A stretch of 64,000 nucleotides of DNA from Burkholderia savannae (lineage in GTDB: Bacteria > Pseudomonadota > Gammaproteobacteria > Burkholderiales > Burkholderiaceae), in assembly GCF_001524445.2 (NCBI RefSeq), contig NZ_CP013417.1:4030001-4094000 (forward strand), in the 5' to 3' direction. The notes below the pieces were generated by a model, which was not told where the DNA came from, did no database searches, and saw only the letters and a list, made by a program, of their open reading frames with translations. Below are positions 18,965 to 27,116 of this stretch, piece by piece (the stretch's first letter is position 1; each line of letters starts with the position of its first letter). Position numbers and translations under genes: made by a program.

Positions 18965-19458
18965 CGGTTCAGCTTCCGGATGCGCTCGGACGGCGTGATG
19001 ATGTCGGTGAGCCGGATGCCGAACTTGTCGTTGACGACGACCACTTCGCCCTGCGCGATCAGGCAGCCGTTGACGAGCACGTCCATCGGCTCGCCGGCGA
19101 GCCCGTCGAGCTCGACGACCGAGCCCTGCGCGAGCTGCAGCAGGTTGCGGATCGCGATCTTCGTGCGCCCGAGCTCGACCGTCATCTTGACCGGGATGTC
19201 GAGAATCAGGTCGATGTCGTTGTGCGTCGAGCTCGCCGCGGCCTTCGACAGCGGCCGGAACACGCCGGCCCCCGTCGCGCCCGCCTCGATCGGCTGCTGG
19301 TTCTGCTCCGCGAGCGCGGCCGCCCAGTCGTCCAGCGCGGCCTCTTCCCGCTGCGCGTCGGCGGCCGGCTTGCCGGACACGGCCACGCTCATCGCGGCGT
19401 CCGCGAACGCCTGTTCGTCGATGCCTTCGGCCTCGGGGGTCGAATTCAACTCAGTCAT
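18961..19458 (-). CDS. fliN: Flagellar motor switch protein FliN
   Basis: 165 residues. The C-terminal SpoA domain is clear: ILDIPVKMTVELGRTKIAIR, then GSVVELDGLAGEPMDVLVNG and GEVVVVNDKFGIRLTDII. The N-terminal about 80 residues are acidic and Ala-rich, as in longer FliN proteins. FliN forms the lower C-ring and binds the export ATPase complex. The ATG at 19458 overlaps the fliM end by 8 bases; a GTG two codons upstream is also possible. Confidence 0.94.
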   Translation of the reverse strand: MTELNSTPEAEGIDEQAFADAAMSVAVSGKPAADAQREEAALDDWAAALAEQNQQPIEAGATGAGVFRPLSKAAASSTHNDIDLILDIPVKMTVELGRTKIAIRNLLQLAQGSVVELDGLAGEPMDVLVNGCLIAQGEVVVVNDKFGIRLTDIITPSERIRKLNR

Positions 19459-20449
19459 ATCCACCTTCCTTCATCGTGTCGCTTGCGCTGATCATCTTCT
19501 GCACGCGCAACGCGTACTGGCCATTGAAAATGCCGTACCCGCACTCGATCACCGGCACGCCGTCGACCTTCGCGGTGATCGTGTCCGCGATGTCGAGCGG
19601 CAGCACGTCGCCCGCGCGCAGGTTGAGAATCTTCTCGAACGTCGTCGGGACCTCGGCGAGATCCGCGACCAGCTCCACTTCCGCCGACTGCACCTGCTGC
19701 GACAGCACGCGCACCCAGCGGCGGTCGACCTCGAGCGCCTCGCCCTGGATCGGCGAGGAAAGCACGTCGCGAATCGGCTCGATCATCGAGTAAGGCATGC
19801 AGATGTGCAGCGTGCCGCCCGTCGGCCCGAACTCGATCGAGAATTGCGTGACGATCACGATCTCGTTCGGCGTCGCGACATTCGCGAACTGCGTGTGCAT
19901 CTCCGAGCGCACGAACTCGAACTGCAGCGGCCGCACGCTCTTCCACGAGGTCGCATAGTGCTCGAACACGAGATTGAGCAGCTTGCCGATGATCCGCTGC
20001 TCGGTCGCCGTGAAGTCGCGGCCCTCGACGCGCGTGTGAAAGCGCCCGTCGCCGCCGAACAGGTTGTCGACGACGAAGAACACGAGGTTCGGATCGAACA
20101 CGAACAGCGACGTGCCGCGCAGCGGCTTCACGTGCACGAGGTTCAGATTGGTCGGAATCGGCAGGTTGCGGGTGAACTCGCTGTACTTCTGCACCTTCAC
20201 CTGGCTCACGGAGATCTCCGCCGTGCGCCGCATGAAGTTGAAGATGCCGATGCGCAACAGGCGCGCGAAGCGGTCATTGATGATCTCGAGGCCGGGCATC
20301 CGGCCGCGGACGATCCGCTCCTGCGTCGCGATGTTGTACGGGCGAATGCCGGACGCTTCGGTCGGTTCGTCGGCCGAGTCGTCTTCACCCGTGACGCCCT
20401 TGAGGAGTGCATCGACCTCCTCTTGGGACATGAATTCTTCGTGGCCCAT
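19451..20449 (-). CDS. fliM: Flagellar motor switch protein FliM
   Basis: 332 residues. The N-terminal CheY-P-binding peptide is recognisable in MSQEEVDALLKGV (near residues 7-19), the middle CheC-like domain carries GGDGRFHTRVEGRDFTATE, and the C-terminal SpoA-like domain ends near AMTITAKVDGVPVIECGYG-type sequence. It sets rotation direction in the C-ring. GGAG lies before the ATG. It is 22 bases after fliL and overlaps fliN. Confidence 0.95.
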   Translation of the reverse strand: MGHEEFMSQEEVDALLKGVTGEDDSADEPTEASGIRPYNIATQERIVRGRMPGLEIINDRFARLLRIGIFNFMRRTAEISVSQVKVQKYSEFTRNLPIPTNLNLVHVKPLRGTSLFVFDPNLVFFVVDNLFGGDGRFHTRVEGRDFTATEQRIIGKLLNLVFEHYATSWKSVRPLQFEFVRSEMHTQFANVATPNEIVIVTQFSIEFGPTGGTLHICMPYSMIEPIRDVLSSPIQGEALEVDRRWVRVLSQQVQSAEVELVADLAEVPTTFEKILNLRAGDVLPLDIADTITAKVDGVPVIECGYGIFNGQYALRVQKMISASDTMKEGGYD

Positions 20450-20471
20450 GCGCGCTCCTTCGCCGGCGGCG

Positions 20472-20972
20472 TTATTGGACGACGAACTCGGTGAACAGCA
20501 CGTCGTCGATGCGCGCGCTGCGGTTGCCCGGCTGAGTCGGCTGCTCGATCAGCGTCTTCAGTTCGTCGGCGAGCGCGCGCTTGCCTTCGAGCGTCGCGAG
20601 CTGCTCGGGATGCTTGTTCGACAGCGCGAGCAGGATGCGGCTGCGCAGCTCCGGCATGTGCTGGGTCAGGTATTCCTGCGCCTTCGAGTCGGTCAGCTTC
20701 AGCGACAGGCCGACGCGCAGGTAGTGCTGGATGCCGTCGTCCGACTGCAGGTTCACGGTGAGCGGATCGAGCGCGAAGAACACGGGCACGGCGAGCGGCG
20801 GGGGCGCGCTCGGCGCCGAGCCGCGCACGCCTTCCTTCAGCAGCACGAAGTACGTGCCGCCCGCGGCGGCGGCGGCGGCGACGAGCCCGAGCAGCAGGAA
20901 AAGGACGAGACGCTTGAGCTTGCCGGACGAGGCCGGTTTGTCGACGGTCGGGTTTGCGGTCGTGGTAGCCAT
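20472..20972 (-). CDS. fliL: Flagellar basal body-associated protein FliL
   Basis: 166 residues: a short cytoplasmic N-terminus, one membrane helix (KRLVLFLLLGLVAAAAAAGG), and a periplasmic FliL domain with FFALDPLTVNL and HYLRVGLSLKL. It associates with stators around the basal body. ATG at 20972 (MATTTANPT) is preferred to an upstream 15-codon extension because it gives the standard N-terminus. It is the first gene of the fliL-R run, so the operon promoter should lie in 20973-21700. Confidence 0.92.
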   Translation of the reverse strand: MATTTANPTVDKPASSGKLKRLVLFLLLGLVAAAAAAGGTYFVLLKEGVRGSAPSAPPPLAVPVFFALDPLTVNLQSDDGIQHYLRVGLSLKLTDSKAQEYLTQHMPELRSRILLALSNKHPEQLATLEGKRALADELKTLIEQPTQPGNRSARIDDVLFTEFVVQ

Positions 20973-21700
20973 GGCGTGCTTGCGAGAAGACTCTAAGTAG
21001 CCTGCATTGTTCGGCATCCGGCTCGCGCGCGATGGGCGGAATAGAGGGGGGAATTGCGGCTATCTCAGGCGTTTGTTCGTCGGCCGGCCCGGCGCGGCGG
21101 GGCGCGATCGGGCCGAAAGGGCGCGGCGGGCGGGGGTGGCGTGGACGACGAAAGCCGCTGCCGGACCGGGCTGCGCGGGCGAGAAAAAGAAAAAACGAGC
21201 CGATGCGGCCGGGGCGCACAGGCCGAACCAGCCCGGCCGGCCAAAGCTGCGGCGCGGACGGCGCGGATGCGCGAGAGCCCCGATTGGGCCGAACGAGCGG
21301 GCGGGCGGGGCGAAAAGGAAAGAAAAGCAGCCGATGCGGGCGAAAAATTCCGGCGAAACGGACTTGGCCGGCCGAGGCAACCGCGTAAATGACACGGACG
21401 AACGCAAGCCCGCGCCGGCGAGCAGTGCGAAAGAACTCGCCGATGCGCGGGGAAAGGGCTCGAGCAGGCCGCGGCCGGGCGCGTCGCGGGTCTCCGGCAG
21501 ACGCCAGCGCGGAAAAGTGCAGGAAAGCGGTATCCGAAGCGCGGCACCGACGAGGAGAACGAGCCGGCCCGACGTCCGTCGGGCAGCGATCCGCTTTCGC
21601 CAACCGCCATTTGCCGATCGCCGATCGCCGATCGCCGATCAGCGGCGCTGAATCGCCGAACCGCCGATCGCGCGCCGCACCACCGCACCGGCCCGGCGCG
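20973..21700. other. Long non-coding region with degenerate repeats, upstream of fliL and downstream of lrgB
   Basis: 728 bases without a believable gene. Three A/G-rich blocks each followed by GCCGATGCG occur near 21183-21208, 21313-21338 and 21427-21452, so the region seems built of loosely repeated units. At 21613-21640 the 7-mer GCCGATC is repeated four times exactly. Frames of 100-200 codons exist on both strands but are Arg/Ala/Pro-rich shadows. Confidence 0.5.
21613..21640. repeat. Tandem repeat (GCCGATC)x4
   Basis: Four exact head-to-tail copies of a 7-bp unit, with two further near copies of CGCCGATCG just downstream. It is non-coding. Confidence 0.9.
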
Positions 21701-22423
21701 TCAGATCGGCAGCAGCGTCAGCAGCGGCGCGATCAGTACCATCGCGACGCCCGCGATCATCATCGTGAGGCTCGACACGACGCCTTCCTCACTGCCGATC
21801 TCGCGCGCCTTCGCGGTGCCCACCGCATGCGCGGCCGCGCCGAACAGCGCGCCGCGCGCGAGCCGCGAGCGCAGCGGGACGAGCGCGAGCACGAACTCGC
21901 CGACGAGCATCCCGCAGATCCCGGTCGCGATCACGAAAAGCGCGGTCAGGTCGCGCGGCGCGTGGATCTTGTCGGACACGGCGAGCGCGAACGGCGTCGA
22001 TACCGAGCGCGTGACGAGGCTGCGCTGCAGCTCGGGCGACAGGTGCAGCAGCTTCGACAGCAGCAGCGATCCGCAGATCGCGACCGCGATCCCCACGACG
22101 ACGCCCACCGACAGCGAGAACCAGTGGCGCTTCATCAGCGCGCGGTATTCGTAAATCGGCACGGCGAACGCGATCGTCGCCGGGCCGAGCAGCCACATCA
22201 GCCAGCGCGTGTCGTGAAAATAGACCGCGTACGGAATGCCCGTCAGCGCGACGAACGCGACGAGCACGGCCGGCACGAGCACGAGCGGCGAGAAAAACAG
22301 CGTCTTGCGGTGCGCGTAGAGCCGCTTCGACGCGAAATAGAGCGCGATCGTCAGCGCGAAGCAGCCGGCGGAAATCGCGGTGCTCGCGGGCGCGGCGAGG
22401 AACGAGGGGTCGGGCGTCGTCAT
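21701..22423 (-). CDS. lrgB: LrgB/CidB-family membrane protein
   Basis: 240 residues with several membrane segments. Family sequence is visible: KSVSTPFALAVSDKI-like VTRSVSTPFALAVSDKIHA, and the C-terminal GLAAHAVGTAKA-like HAVGTAKAREIGSEEG. LrgB works with LrgA in a pair that affects murein hydrolase export, programmed lysis or metabolite (pyruvate/glycolate) transport in different bacteria. The start at 22423 follows the lrgA stop by 59 bases; no strong ribosome site is seen, and a few residues upstream are possible. Confidence 0.87.
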   Translation of the reverse strand: MTTPDPSFLAAPASTAISAGCFALTIALYFASKRLYAHRKTLFFSPLVLVPAVLVAFVALTGIPYAVYFHDTRWLMWLLGPATIAFAVPIYEYRALMKRHWFSLSVGVVVGIAVAICGSLLLSKLLHLSPELQRSLVTRSVSTPFALAVSDKIHAPRDLTALFVIATGICGMLVGEFVLALVPLRSRLARGALFGAAAHAVGTAKAREIGSEEGVVSSLTMMIAGVAMVLIAPLLTLLPI

Positions 22424-22482
22424 GATGCTGTCGATGGAACCGGTGCCAGAAGAGGAGGGCGTGAAACGGCCGAGCGGCGGCG

Positions 22483-22950
22483 TCAGGCCCGTGCGCGGCG
22501 GCGGCCGGCGCGCACGCGCATCACCGCGATGCGTCGCTCGAAACCCGCAGCGAAGTCGACGGCGATCGCGACCGAGAACATCACGAAGGCGGTGCCCGCG
22601 ACGACGACGAGCGCGAGCCGCCAGCCGTCCGCCCTGAAGAGCCCGCCGTACTGAACCGCCGCGACGGTCGCCGGAATGAAGAAGAGCAGCATGTCGGACA
22701 GCAGCCAGTTCGCGCCGTCCTTCACCCAGCCGGGCGCGACTCGGCCGGACAGCAGCAGCGCGAGCAGCACCGCGAGGCCGACCACGCCGGACGGCACCGG
22801 CACGCCGAGCGCGCACACCGCCCAGTCGACCGCCGCCCACAGCGCGCCGAGCGCGGCCGTCTGCAGCACGATGCGCGCCGCGCGGCCGCCGCGCGCGGGC
22901 GGCACGGCCGGCCGGGTTGCGGCCGTCGCCGCCGTCGAGATTCGGGTCAT
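22483..22950 (-). CDS. lrgA: LrgA/CidA-family holin-like protein
   Basis: 155 residues with about four membrane segments. Family hallmarks are VPVPSGVVGLAVLLALLLSG and DGANWLLSDMLLFFIPATVA. Start at 22950 (MTRIST) has GAGG seven bases upstream; an upstream in-frame extension lacks support. It precedes lrgB in the same transcript. A LysR-type gene is divergent 140 bases away and is the likely regulator, like CidR. The C-terminus is Arg-rich. Confidence 0.87.
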   Translation of the reverse strand: MTRISTAATAATRPAVPPARGGRAARIVLQTAALGALWAAVDWAVCALGVPVPSGVVGLAVLLALLLSGRVAPGWVKDGANWLLSDMLLFFIPATVAAVQYGGLFRADGWRLALVVVAGTAFVMFSVAIAVDFAAGFERRIAVMRVRAGRRRARA

Positions 22951-23090
22951 GAGATGCCTCGCGAAATGCCTTGCTTTACAGAATGGAGGCAGTATAGGAT
23001 TCACGCGTTCATAAATAAAATGACTTGGTTCTATAAAAATCATTCCGTTTAGGAATCTTCACCGATTCGCTCACTGAACAGGAGGCGCCG
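22951..23090. promoter_or_regulatory. Divergent lrgAB / LysR control region
   Basis: An AT-rich core at about 23010-23056 differs sharply from the flanks. It holds ATTCC-GTTTA-GGAAT (23042-23056), a 5-bp perfect dyad, and a wider AATGA ... TCATT pair (23019-23023, 23040-23044). A LysR-type activator of lrgAB would be expected to bind here. Confidence 0.5.
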
Positions 23091-24014
23091 ATGGAGCTGC
23101 GCGCGTTGCGTTATTTCGTCGAGGTCGTCAGGCAGCAGAGCTTCACCGCCGCGGCCGAGCAGATGCACGTCACGCAACCGACGATCAGCAAGATGGTGAA
23201 GTCCCTCGAAGACGAAATCGGCTCGCCGCTCCTGCTGCGCGACGGCCGCCAGATGGTGCTGACGGACGCCGGCCGGATCGTCTACCAGCGCGGCCAGGAC
23301 GTGCTCGCCGCGCAGGCGCAGCTGCAGGCCGAGCTGAACGATCTCGGCACGCTCGGGCGCGGCGAGCTGACGATCGGCATTCCGCCGCTCGGCGGCTCGC
23401 TGTTCACGCAGGCGATCGCCGCGTTCAAGCAGCGCTACCCGAAAATCGAGTTGAAGCTGTTCGAGCAGGGCGCGCGGATGATCGAAGAGGCGCTCGTCGC
23501 GGGCGAGCTGGAGCTGGGCGGGGTGCTCGAGCCTGTCGATCCGGCCGTATTCGACGTGCTGCCGATGATGCGCGCGCCGCTGTGGCTAGTCGCGCCGCAC
23601 GGCTCGCGCTGGGACGCCGCCGAAACCGTGCCGCTCGCCGACCTCGCCGACGAGCCGTTCGTGTTCTACGCGGAAAGCCTCGCGTTGCACGACGCGGTGC
23701 TCGACGCGTGCCGGAAAGTCGGCTTCGCGCCGCAGATCGTGAGCCGCAGCGGCCACTGGGATTTCATGGCGGCGCTCGTGCACGCGGGCGTCGGCATCGC
23801 GCTGCTGCCGCAGCCTTATTGCCGGCGGCTCGACACCGCGCAGTTCACGTGCCGGCCGATCGTCGAGCCGGAGATCACGTGGGCGGTCGCGATCGGCTGG
23901 CTCAAGAAGGGTTATCTGTCGCACGCGGCGCGCGCGTGGCTCGACGTCGCGCGCGAGACGGGCCCCGTGGCCGCGGGCGACGACCTCGCGTTCGGCAGCC
24001 TGCGCGCGCGTTAA
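23091..24014 (+). CDS. LysR-family transcriptional regulator (CidR-like)
   Basis: 307 residues. The N-terminal winged helix is textbook: ALRYFVEVVRQQSFTAAAEQ then VTQPTISKMVKSLEDEIGSPLL. The effector domain begins near residue 90 (GRGELTIGIPPLGG). AGGAGG lies just before the ATG. It is divergent from lrgAB, the usual arrangement for a regulator of that pair; CidR in other bacteria senses pyruvate/acetate overflow. The link to lrgAB is inferred from position. Confidence 0.9.
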   Translation: MELRALRYFVEVVRQQSFTAAAEQMHVTQPTISKMVKSLEDEIGSPLLLRDGRQMVLTDAGRIVYQRGQDVLAAQAQLQAELNDLGTLGRGELTIGIPPLGGSLFTQAIAAFKQRYPKIELKLFEQGARMIEEALVAGELELGGVLEPVDPAVFDVLPMMRAPLWLVAPHGSRWDAAETVPLADLADEPFVFYAESLALHDAVLDACRKVGFAPQIVSRSGHWDFMAALVHAGVGIALLPQPYCRRLDTAQFTCRPIVEPEITWAVAIGWLKKGYLSHAARAWLDVARETGPVAAGDDLAFGSLRAR

Positions 24015-24019
24015 GCGCG

Positions 24020-24040
24020 GCGCCCCGGCGAACGGGGCGC
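24020..24040 (+). terminator. Hairpin after LysR gene
   Basis: Perfect stem GCGCCCCG / CGGGGCGC with a 5-base loop, six bases after the LysR stop. No T-run follows, so strength is uncertain. The opposite gene (EmrB-like) ends at 24220. Confidence 0.5.
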
Positions 24041-24219
24041 TCGCTCGCGGCGGCGATCCGGCCTGCCCGGACTATTCACCATCCGGACCATCGAGCCTAT
24101 CGCATCGCGCGGCCCCGGTCGTCAAGCCGCCGCCTCCGGCGCGCAGCGGCGCATGGGCTCGCGCCGTCGCACACGAACCGCCCGCGATGCGCTGCGCATG
24201 ACGCGCCGGCCGCCGCCGC

Positions 24220-25782
24220 TCAATGCCCCATCGCGGGCCCGGCCCCCTTCTTCGGCTTCGTCACCCACACGAGCGCCGCGAGCGCGACGAACGCGAGCGC
24301 CGAAATGTGGAAGAAGTCGTTGGTCGCCATCATGAAGCCCTGCTGCGTGACGATCTGGTTGATCTGCGCGGCCGATACGTCGCCCGTGATGCCGAGCTGC
24401 GCGAGCGCGCCCTGGTAATCGAGCGTGTTCTGCGCGTAGACGTTCACCGATTCCGCGAGGCGCGCGTGGTGATAGATCGCGTCGTTTTCCCAGAACGTCG
24501 AGCTGACCGCGGTGCCGATCGCGCCCGACAGCGTGCGCAGGAAGTTCGACAGCCCCGACGCGCTCGCGAGCCGCTCGTCGGAGACGCTGGAGAGCGTGAT
24601 CGTCGTCATCGGCACGAAGAAGCACGCGACGCCGATCCCCTGCACGAGCCGCGGCAGGATCACGTGATTGAACGGCACGTCGAGCGTAAACGTCGAATTC
24701 CAGATCGACACGACGGCGAACACGACGAACGCGAAGCTCGCGACCATCCGCAGATCGAGCCGGTGCATGTTGCGGCCGATCAACGGCGACAGCACGAGCG
24801 CGAGGAAGCCAACGGGCGCGGTCGCGAGGCCGGCCAGGCCCGCCGTGTAGCCCATCACGGTCTGCAGCCACAGCGGAAAGATCACGACCGAGCCGAAGAA
24901 CGCCATGAAGCCGAACGAGATGATCATCGCGCCGAGCGCGAAGTTGCGGTCCTTGAAGAGCGACAGATCGACGACGGGCTCCTTCTCCGTCGATTCCCAG
25001 ACGAGCATGAACGCGAGCGACACGACGGCGATCAGCGCGAGCGCGGTGATGAACGTCGAATTGAACCAGTCGCGGTCCTTGCCGAGGTCGAGCATCATCT
25101 GCAGGCACGACACGCCGATCACGAGGAGCGCGAGCCCGATCGCGTCGATCCGCTGCTTCGTCGTCTTCGTCTCGCGGCCGCGCAGCAGGAAGAATGCGCA
25201 CACGGCGGAGAACACGCCGATCGGCAGGTTGATGTAGAAGATCCACGGCCACGTGTAGTTGTCGGTGATCCAGCCGCCCATCACCGGGCCGAAGATCGGC
25301 GCGACGATCACCGTCATCGCCCATAGGCCGAGCGCGAGCCCGCGCTTCGCGGGCGGATAGCTGCGCATCAGGATCGTCTGCGACAGCGGCACCATCGGGC
25401 CGGACACGAGGCCCTGCAACAGCCGGAACGCGATCAGCGATTCGAAATTCTCGGCGAGGCCGCAAAGCGCGGACGCGATCGTGAACGCGAGCACTGACAG
25501 CGTGAAGAGCCGCACCTCGCCCACCCGCCGCGCGAGCCAGCCGGTCAGCGGCACCGCGATCGCGGACGCGACCGAATACGACGAGATCACCCAGGTGCCT
25601 TCGCTCGTCGCGACGCCGAGGCTGCCGGAAATCGTCGGCACCGCGACGTTCGCGATCGACGTGTCGAGCACCTCCATGAACGTGCCGAGCGCGAGCCCGA
25701 CCGTCAGCAGCGCGAGCACGCCCCCCGACAGCGGCGCCGGTTCGGCGGAAGGGGAAGCGGAAGCGGGGGCCGTCACAGCCAT
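24220..25782 (-). CDS. emrB: MFS drug exporter, DHA2 family (EmrB-like, 14 TM)
   Basis: 520 residues with about 14 membrane segments. DHA2 signature near the start: LDTSIANVAVPTISGSLG; also the GxxxGPxxGG element GPVMGGWITDNYTWPW. It should export hydrophobic drugs or fatty-acid-like compounds using proton motive force. Normally it pairs with an EmrA membrane-fusion protein and a TolC-type channel; no emrA is adjacent. A MarR regulator lies 147 bases upstream on the same strand with a palindrome between them. Confidence 0.9.
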   Translation of the reverse strand: MAVTAPASASPSAEPAPLSGGVLALLTVGLALGTFMEVLDTSIANVAVPTISGSLGVATSEGTWVISSYSVASAIAVPLTGWLARRVGEVRLFTLSVLAFTIASALCGLAENFESLIAFRLLQGLVSGPMVPLSQTILMRSYPPAKRGLALGLWAMTVIVAPIFGPVMGGWITDNYTWPWIFYINLPIGVFSAVCAFFLLRGRETKTTKQRIDAIGLALLVIGVSCLQMMLDLGKDRDWFNSTFITALALIAVVSLAFMLVWESTEKEPVVDLSLFKDRNFALGAMIISFGFMAFFGSVVIFPLWLQTVMGYTAGLAGLATAPVGFLALVLSPLIGRNMHRLDLRMVASFAFVVFAVVSIWNSTFTLDVPFNHVILPRLVQGIGVACFFVPMTTITLSSVSDERLASASGLSNFLRTLSGAIGTAVSSTFWENDAIYHHARLAESVNVYAQNTLDYQGALAQLGITGDVSAAQINQIVTQQGFMMATNDFFHISALAFVALAALVWVTKPKKGAGPAMGH

Positions 25783-25838
25783 GCATGTCTCCTACGGGGC
25801 GACCGTTGCCCCGACATCCTTTTGTTCGTCGACATCGA

Positions 25839-25860
25839 CTGACAGTAAGTGACTTGTCAG
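25839..25860. promoter_or_regulatory. Palindrome upstream of emrB-like gene (candidate MarR operator)
   Basis: CTGACA-GTAAGTGACT-TGTCAG: 6-bp perfect arms, and the core AGT-..-ACT continues the symmetry. About 60 bases before the exporter start and after the MarR stop. Size and shape fit a MarR dimer site. There is no experimental proof. Confidence 0.55.
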
Positions 25861-25929
25861 CTTCTGCCCAGACAGATAAATGTGCGGCGGACGGGCCGCA
25901 ATCCGGTGCTCATCCAAGGTCGTTCCCGG

Positions 25930-26430
25930 TCAGCCGTCGTTCGGCAGCGATTCGACGATCGCCGCGCACGCGGTATCGGCCGCGCCCGGCGAATTCGCGA
26001 TGAAGCGCCGCAGCAGGTCGGTCAGGAGCGCGAGCTCGTCGGCCGAAAAACCCTCGAGCTGCGCGTTCAGCTCGGTCGCGATCAGGCCGGGCAGCACCTT
26101 CGCCGCGTGCGCGCCGCGCTCGGTCAGCGCGAGCTCGATCACCCGGCGGTCCGATTCGCTGCGCGCGCGCACGACGAAGCCCTTCTTCTCGAGCCGGTCG
26201 AGCATTCGCGTCATCGAGCCGCTGTCGTACGACATCTTGCGCGACAGCTCGAACGGCGTGCGCGCGAAGCCGCGCGCGAGCAGCAGGATCACGCCGATCT
26301 GCTGCGCGGTCAGGTCGAGCGGGCCGAGCGCGCGGTCCAGCCGCTCGACGAGCGCCTGCCGCGCCTTCGTCAGGTAGTAGCCGAGGCTCGATTCGAGCTC
26401 GATGTGCTCGGGGTCGTAAAGGCTGCTCAT
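25930..26430 (-). CDS. MarR-family transcriptional regulator
   Basis: 166 residues. Winged-helix core: LDLTAQQIGVILLLARG, then TPFELSRKMSYDSGSMTRMLDRLEKKG (recognition helix) and the wing RARSESDRRVIELALTERG. ATG at 26430 (MSSLYDPEHIE) is preferred; an ATG 14 codons upstream is possible. It precedes the EmrB-like exporter and probably represses it and itself. A second dyad, TATTG-CATAGT-CAATA at 26506-26521, lies upstream of this gene. Confidence 0.88.
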   Translation of the reverse strand: MSSLYDPEHIELESSLGYYLTKARQALVERLDRALGPLDLTAQQIGVILLLARGFARTPFELSRKMSYDSGSMTRMLDRLEKKGFVVRARSESDRRVIELALTERGAHAAKVLPGLIATELNAQLEGFSADELALLTDLLRRFIANSPGAADTACAAIVESLPNDG

Positions 26431-26505
26431 CGTCGGGCTGTCCGGTCGGTTGCACGAGCCGCAACAGTGCATTCCAGGAAAAACGCCGCCAGTATCTTGA
26501 ATATT

Positions 26506-26521
26506 TATTGCATAGTCAATA
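26506..26521. promoter_or_regulatory. AT-rich dyad upstream of marR-type gene
   Basis: TATTG-CATAGT-CAATA inside an AT-rich patch (26493-26530). It lies between the MarR gene and the small membrane-protein gene on the other strand and is a likely promoter/operator for one or both. Confidence 0.45.
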
Positions 26522-26628
26522 TTATTTCAGTCAATGAGTTACGCGCTTAATGCGCCGCCAGAGACAATGTTCTGACCGCTTTGCCCACGCAGCCGCATCC
26601 GTTCGGCGTGCGTCCCGAGGATTTCCCC

Positions 26629-26910
26629 ATGCCGTTGCTGAAAACCGCCGCCGGCGCGCTGCGCCGCAACCTGTCCGACACCGCCCGCCACACGCTTTCC
26701 GGCCCGCATCGCGGCTGGAAGATCGCGCTGTACGCCGTGCTGCTGATCGTACCGGGCGGCTCGCTCGCGGCGCTCGGGTTCGCGTGGCTCGATCAGCGGC
26801 GGCAACGCGCGGCGCGCGCCGGCGGCGGCCGGGCCGCGTCGGCTCAGGAAACTTCGGCGCCGCAGCTATGCCTCGCCGCCCCGCATGGCGATCCCGTCCG
26901 CTGCCCGTGA
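26629..26910 (+). CDS. Small single-pass membrane protein, unknown function
   Basis: 93 residues. GAGGA lies nine bases before the ATG at 26629; an upstream extension to 26581 would start at TTG and is less likely. The N-terminal 30 residues are basic, one membrane helix follows (WKIALYAVLLIVPGGSLAAL), then a basic stretch DQRRQRAARAG and an Ala/Pro tail. It does not match a family I recognise. It is divergent from the MarR gene, so the AT-rich dyad between them may control it too. Confidence 0.6.
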   Translation: MPLLKTAAGALRRNLSDTARHTLSGPHRGWKIALYAVLLIVPGGSLAALGFAWLDQRRQRAARAGGGRAASAQETSAPQLCLAAPHGDPVRCP

Positions 26911-27116
26911 AACGCGGCCGCCGCGCCGCATCGGTGCGTAACGCGCGGTAAACAGCCGCCCCGCGCCGGTAACACATCCGGCCCCGTCCGCGCTTTAACC
27001 TAACGTCTGCGCATTCCCGCATCCGTCAGTTACCATTTCGGCCACGCCGTCGGCGTTTCGGCCGCATCGCCCGCTCGCCCGGTCCACCGGCGGCCGCCTC
27101 GACAGGAATCCAGAAC

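Noticed and set aside
18509..20494. Plus-strand frame of 661 codons over fliM/fliN/fliO
   Set aside because: Antisense shadow; three known flagellar proteins lie on the minus strand.
21065..21688. 200-codon minus-strand frame upstream of fliL
   Set aside because: No ribosome site, Arg/Ser/Pro-rich, runs through tandem repeats.
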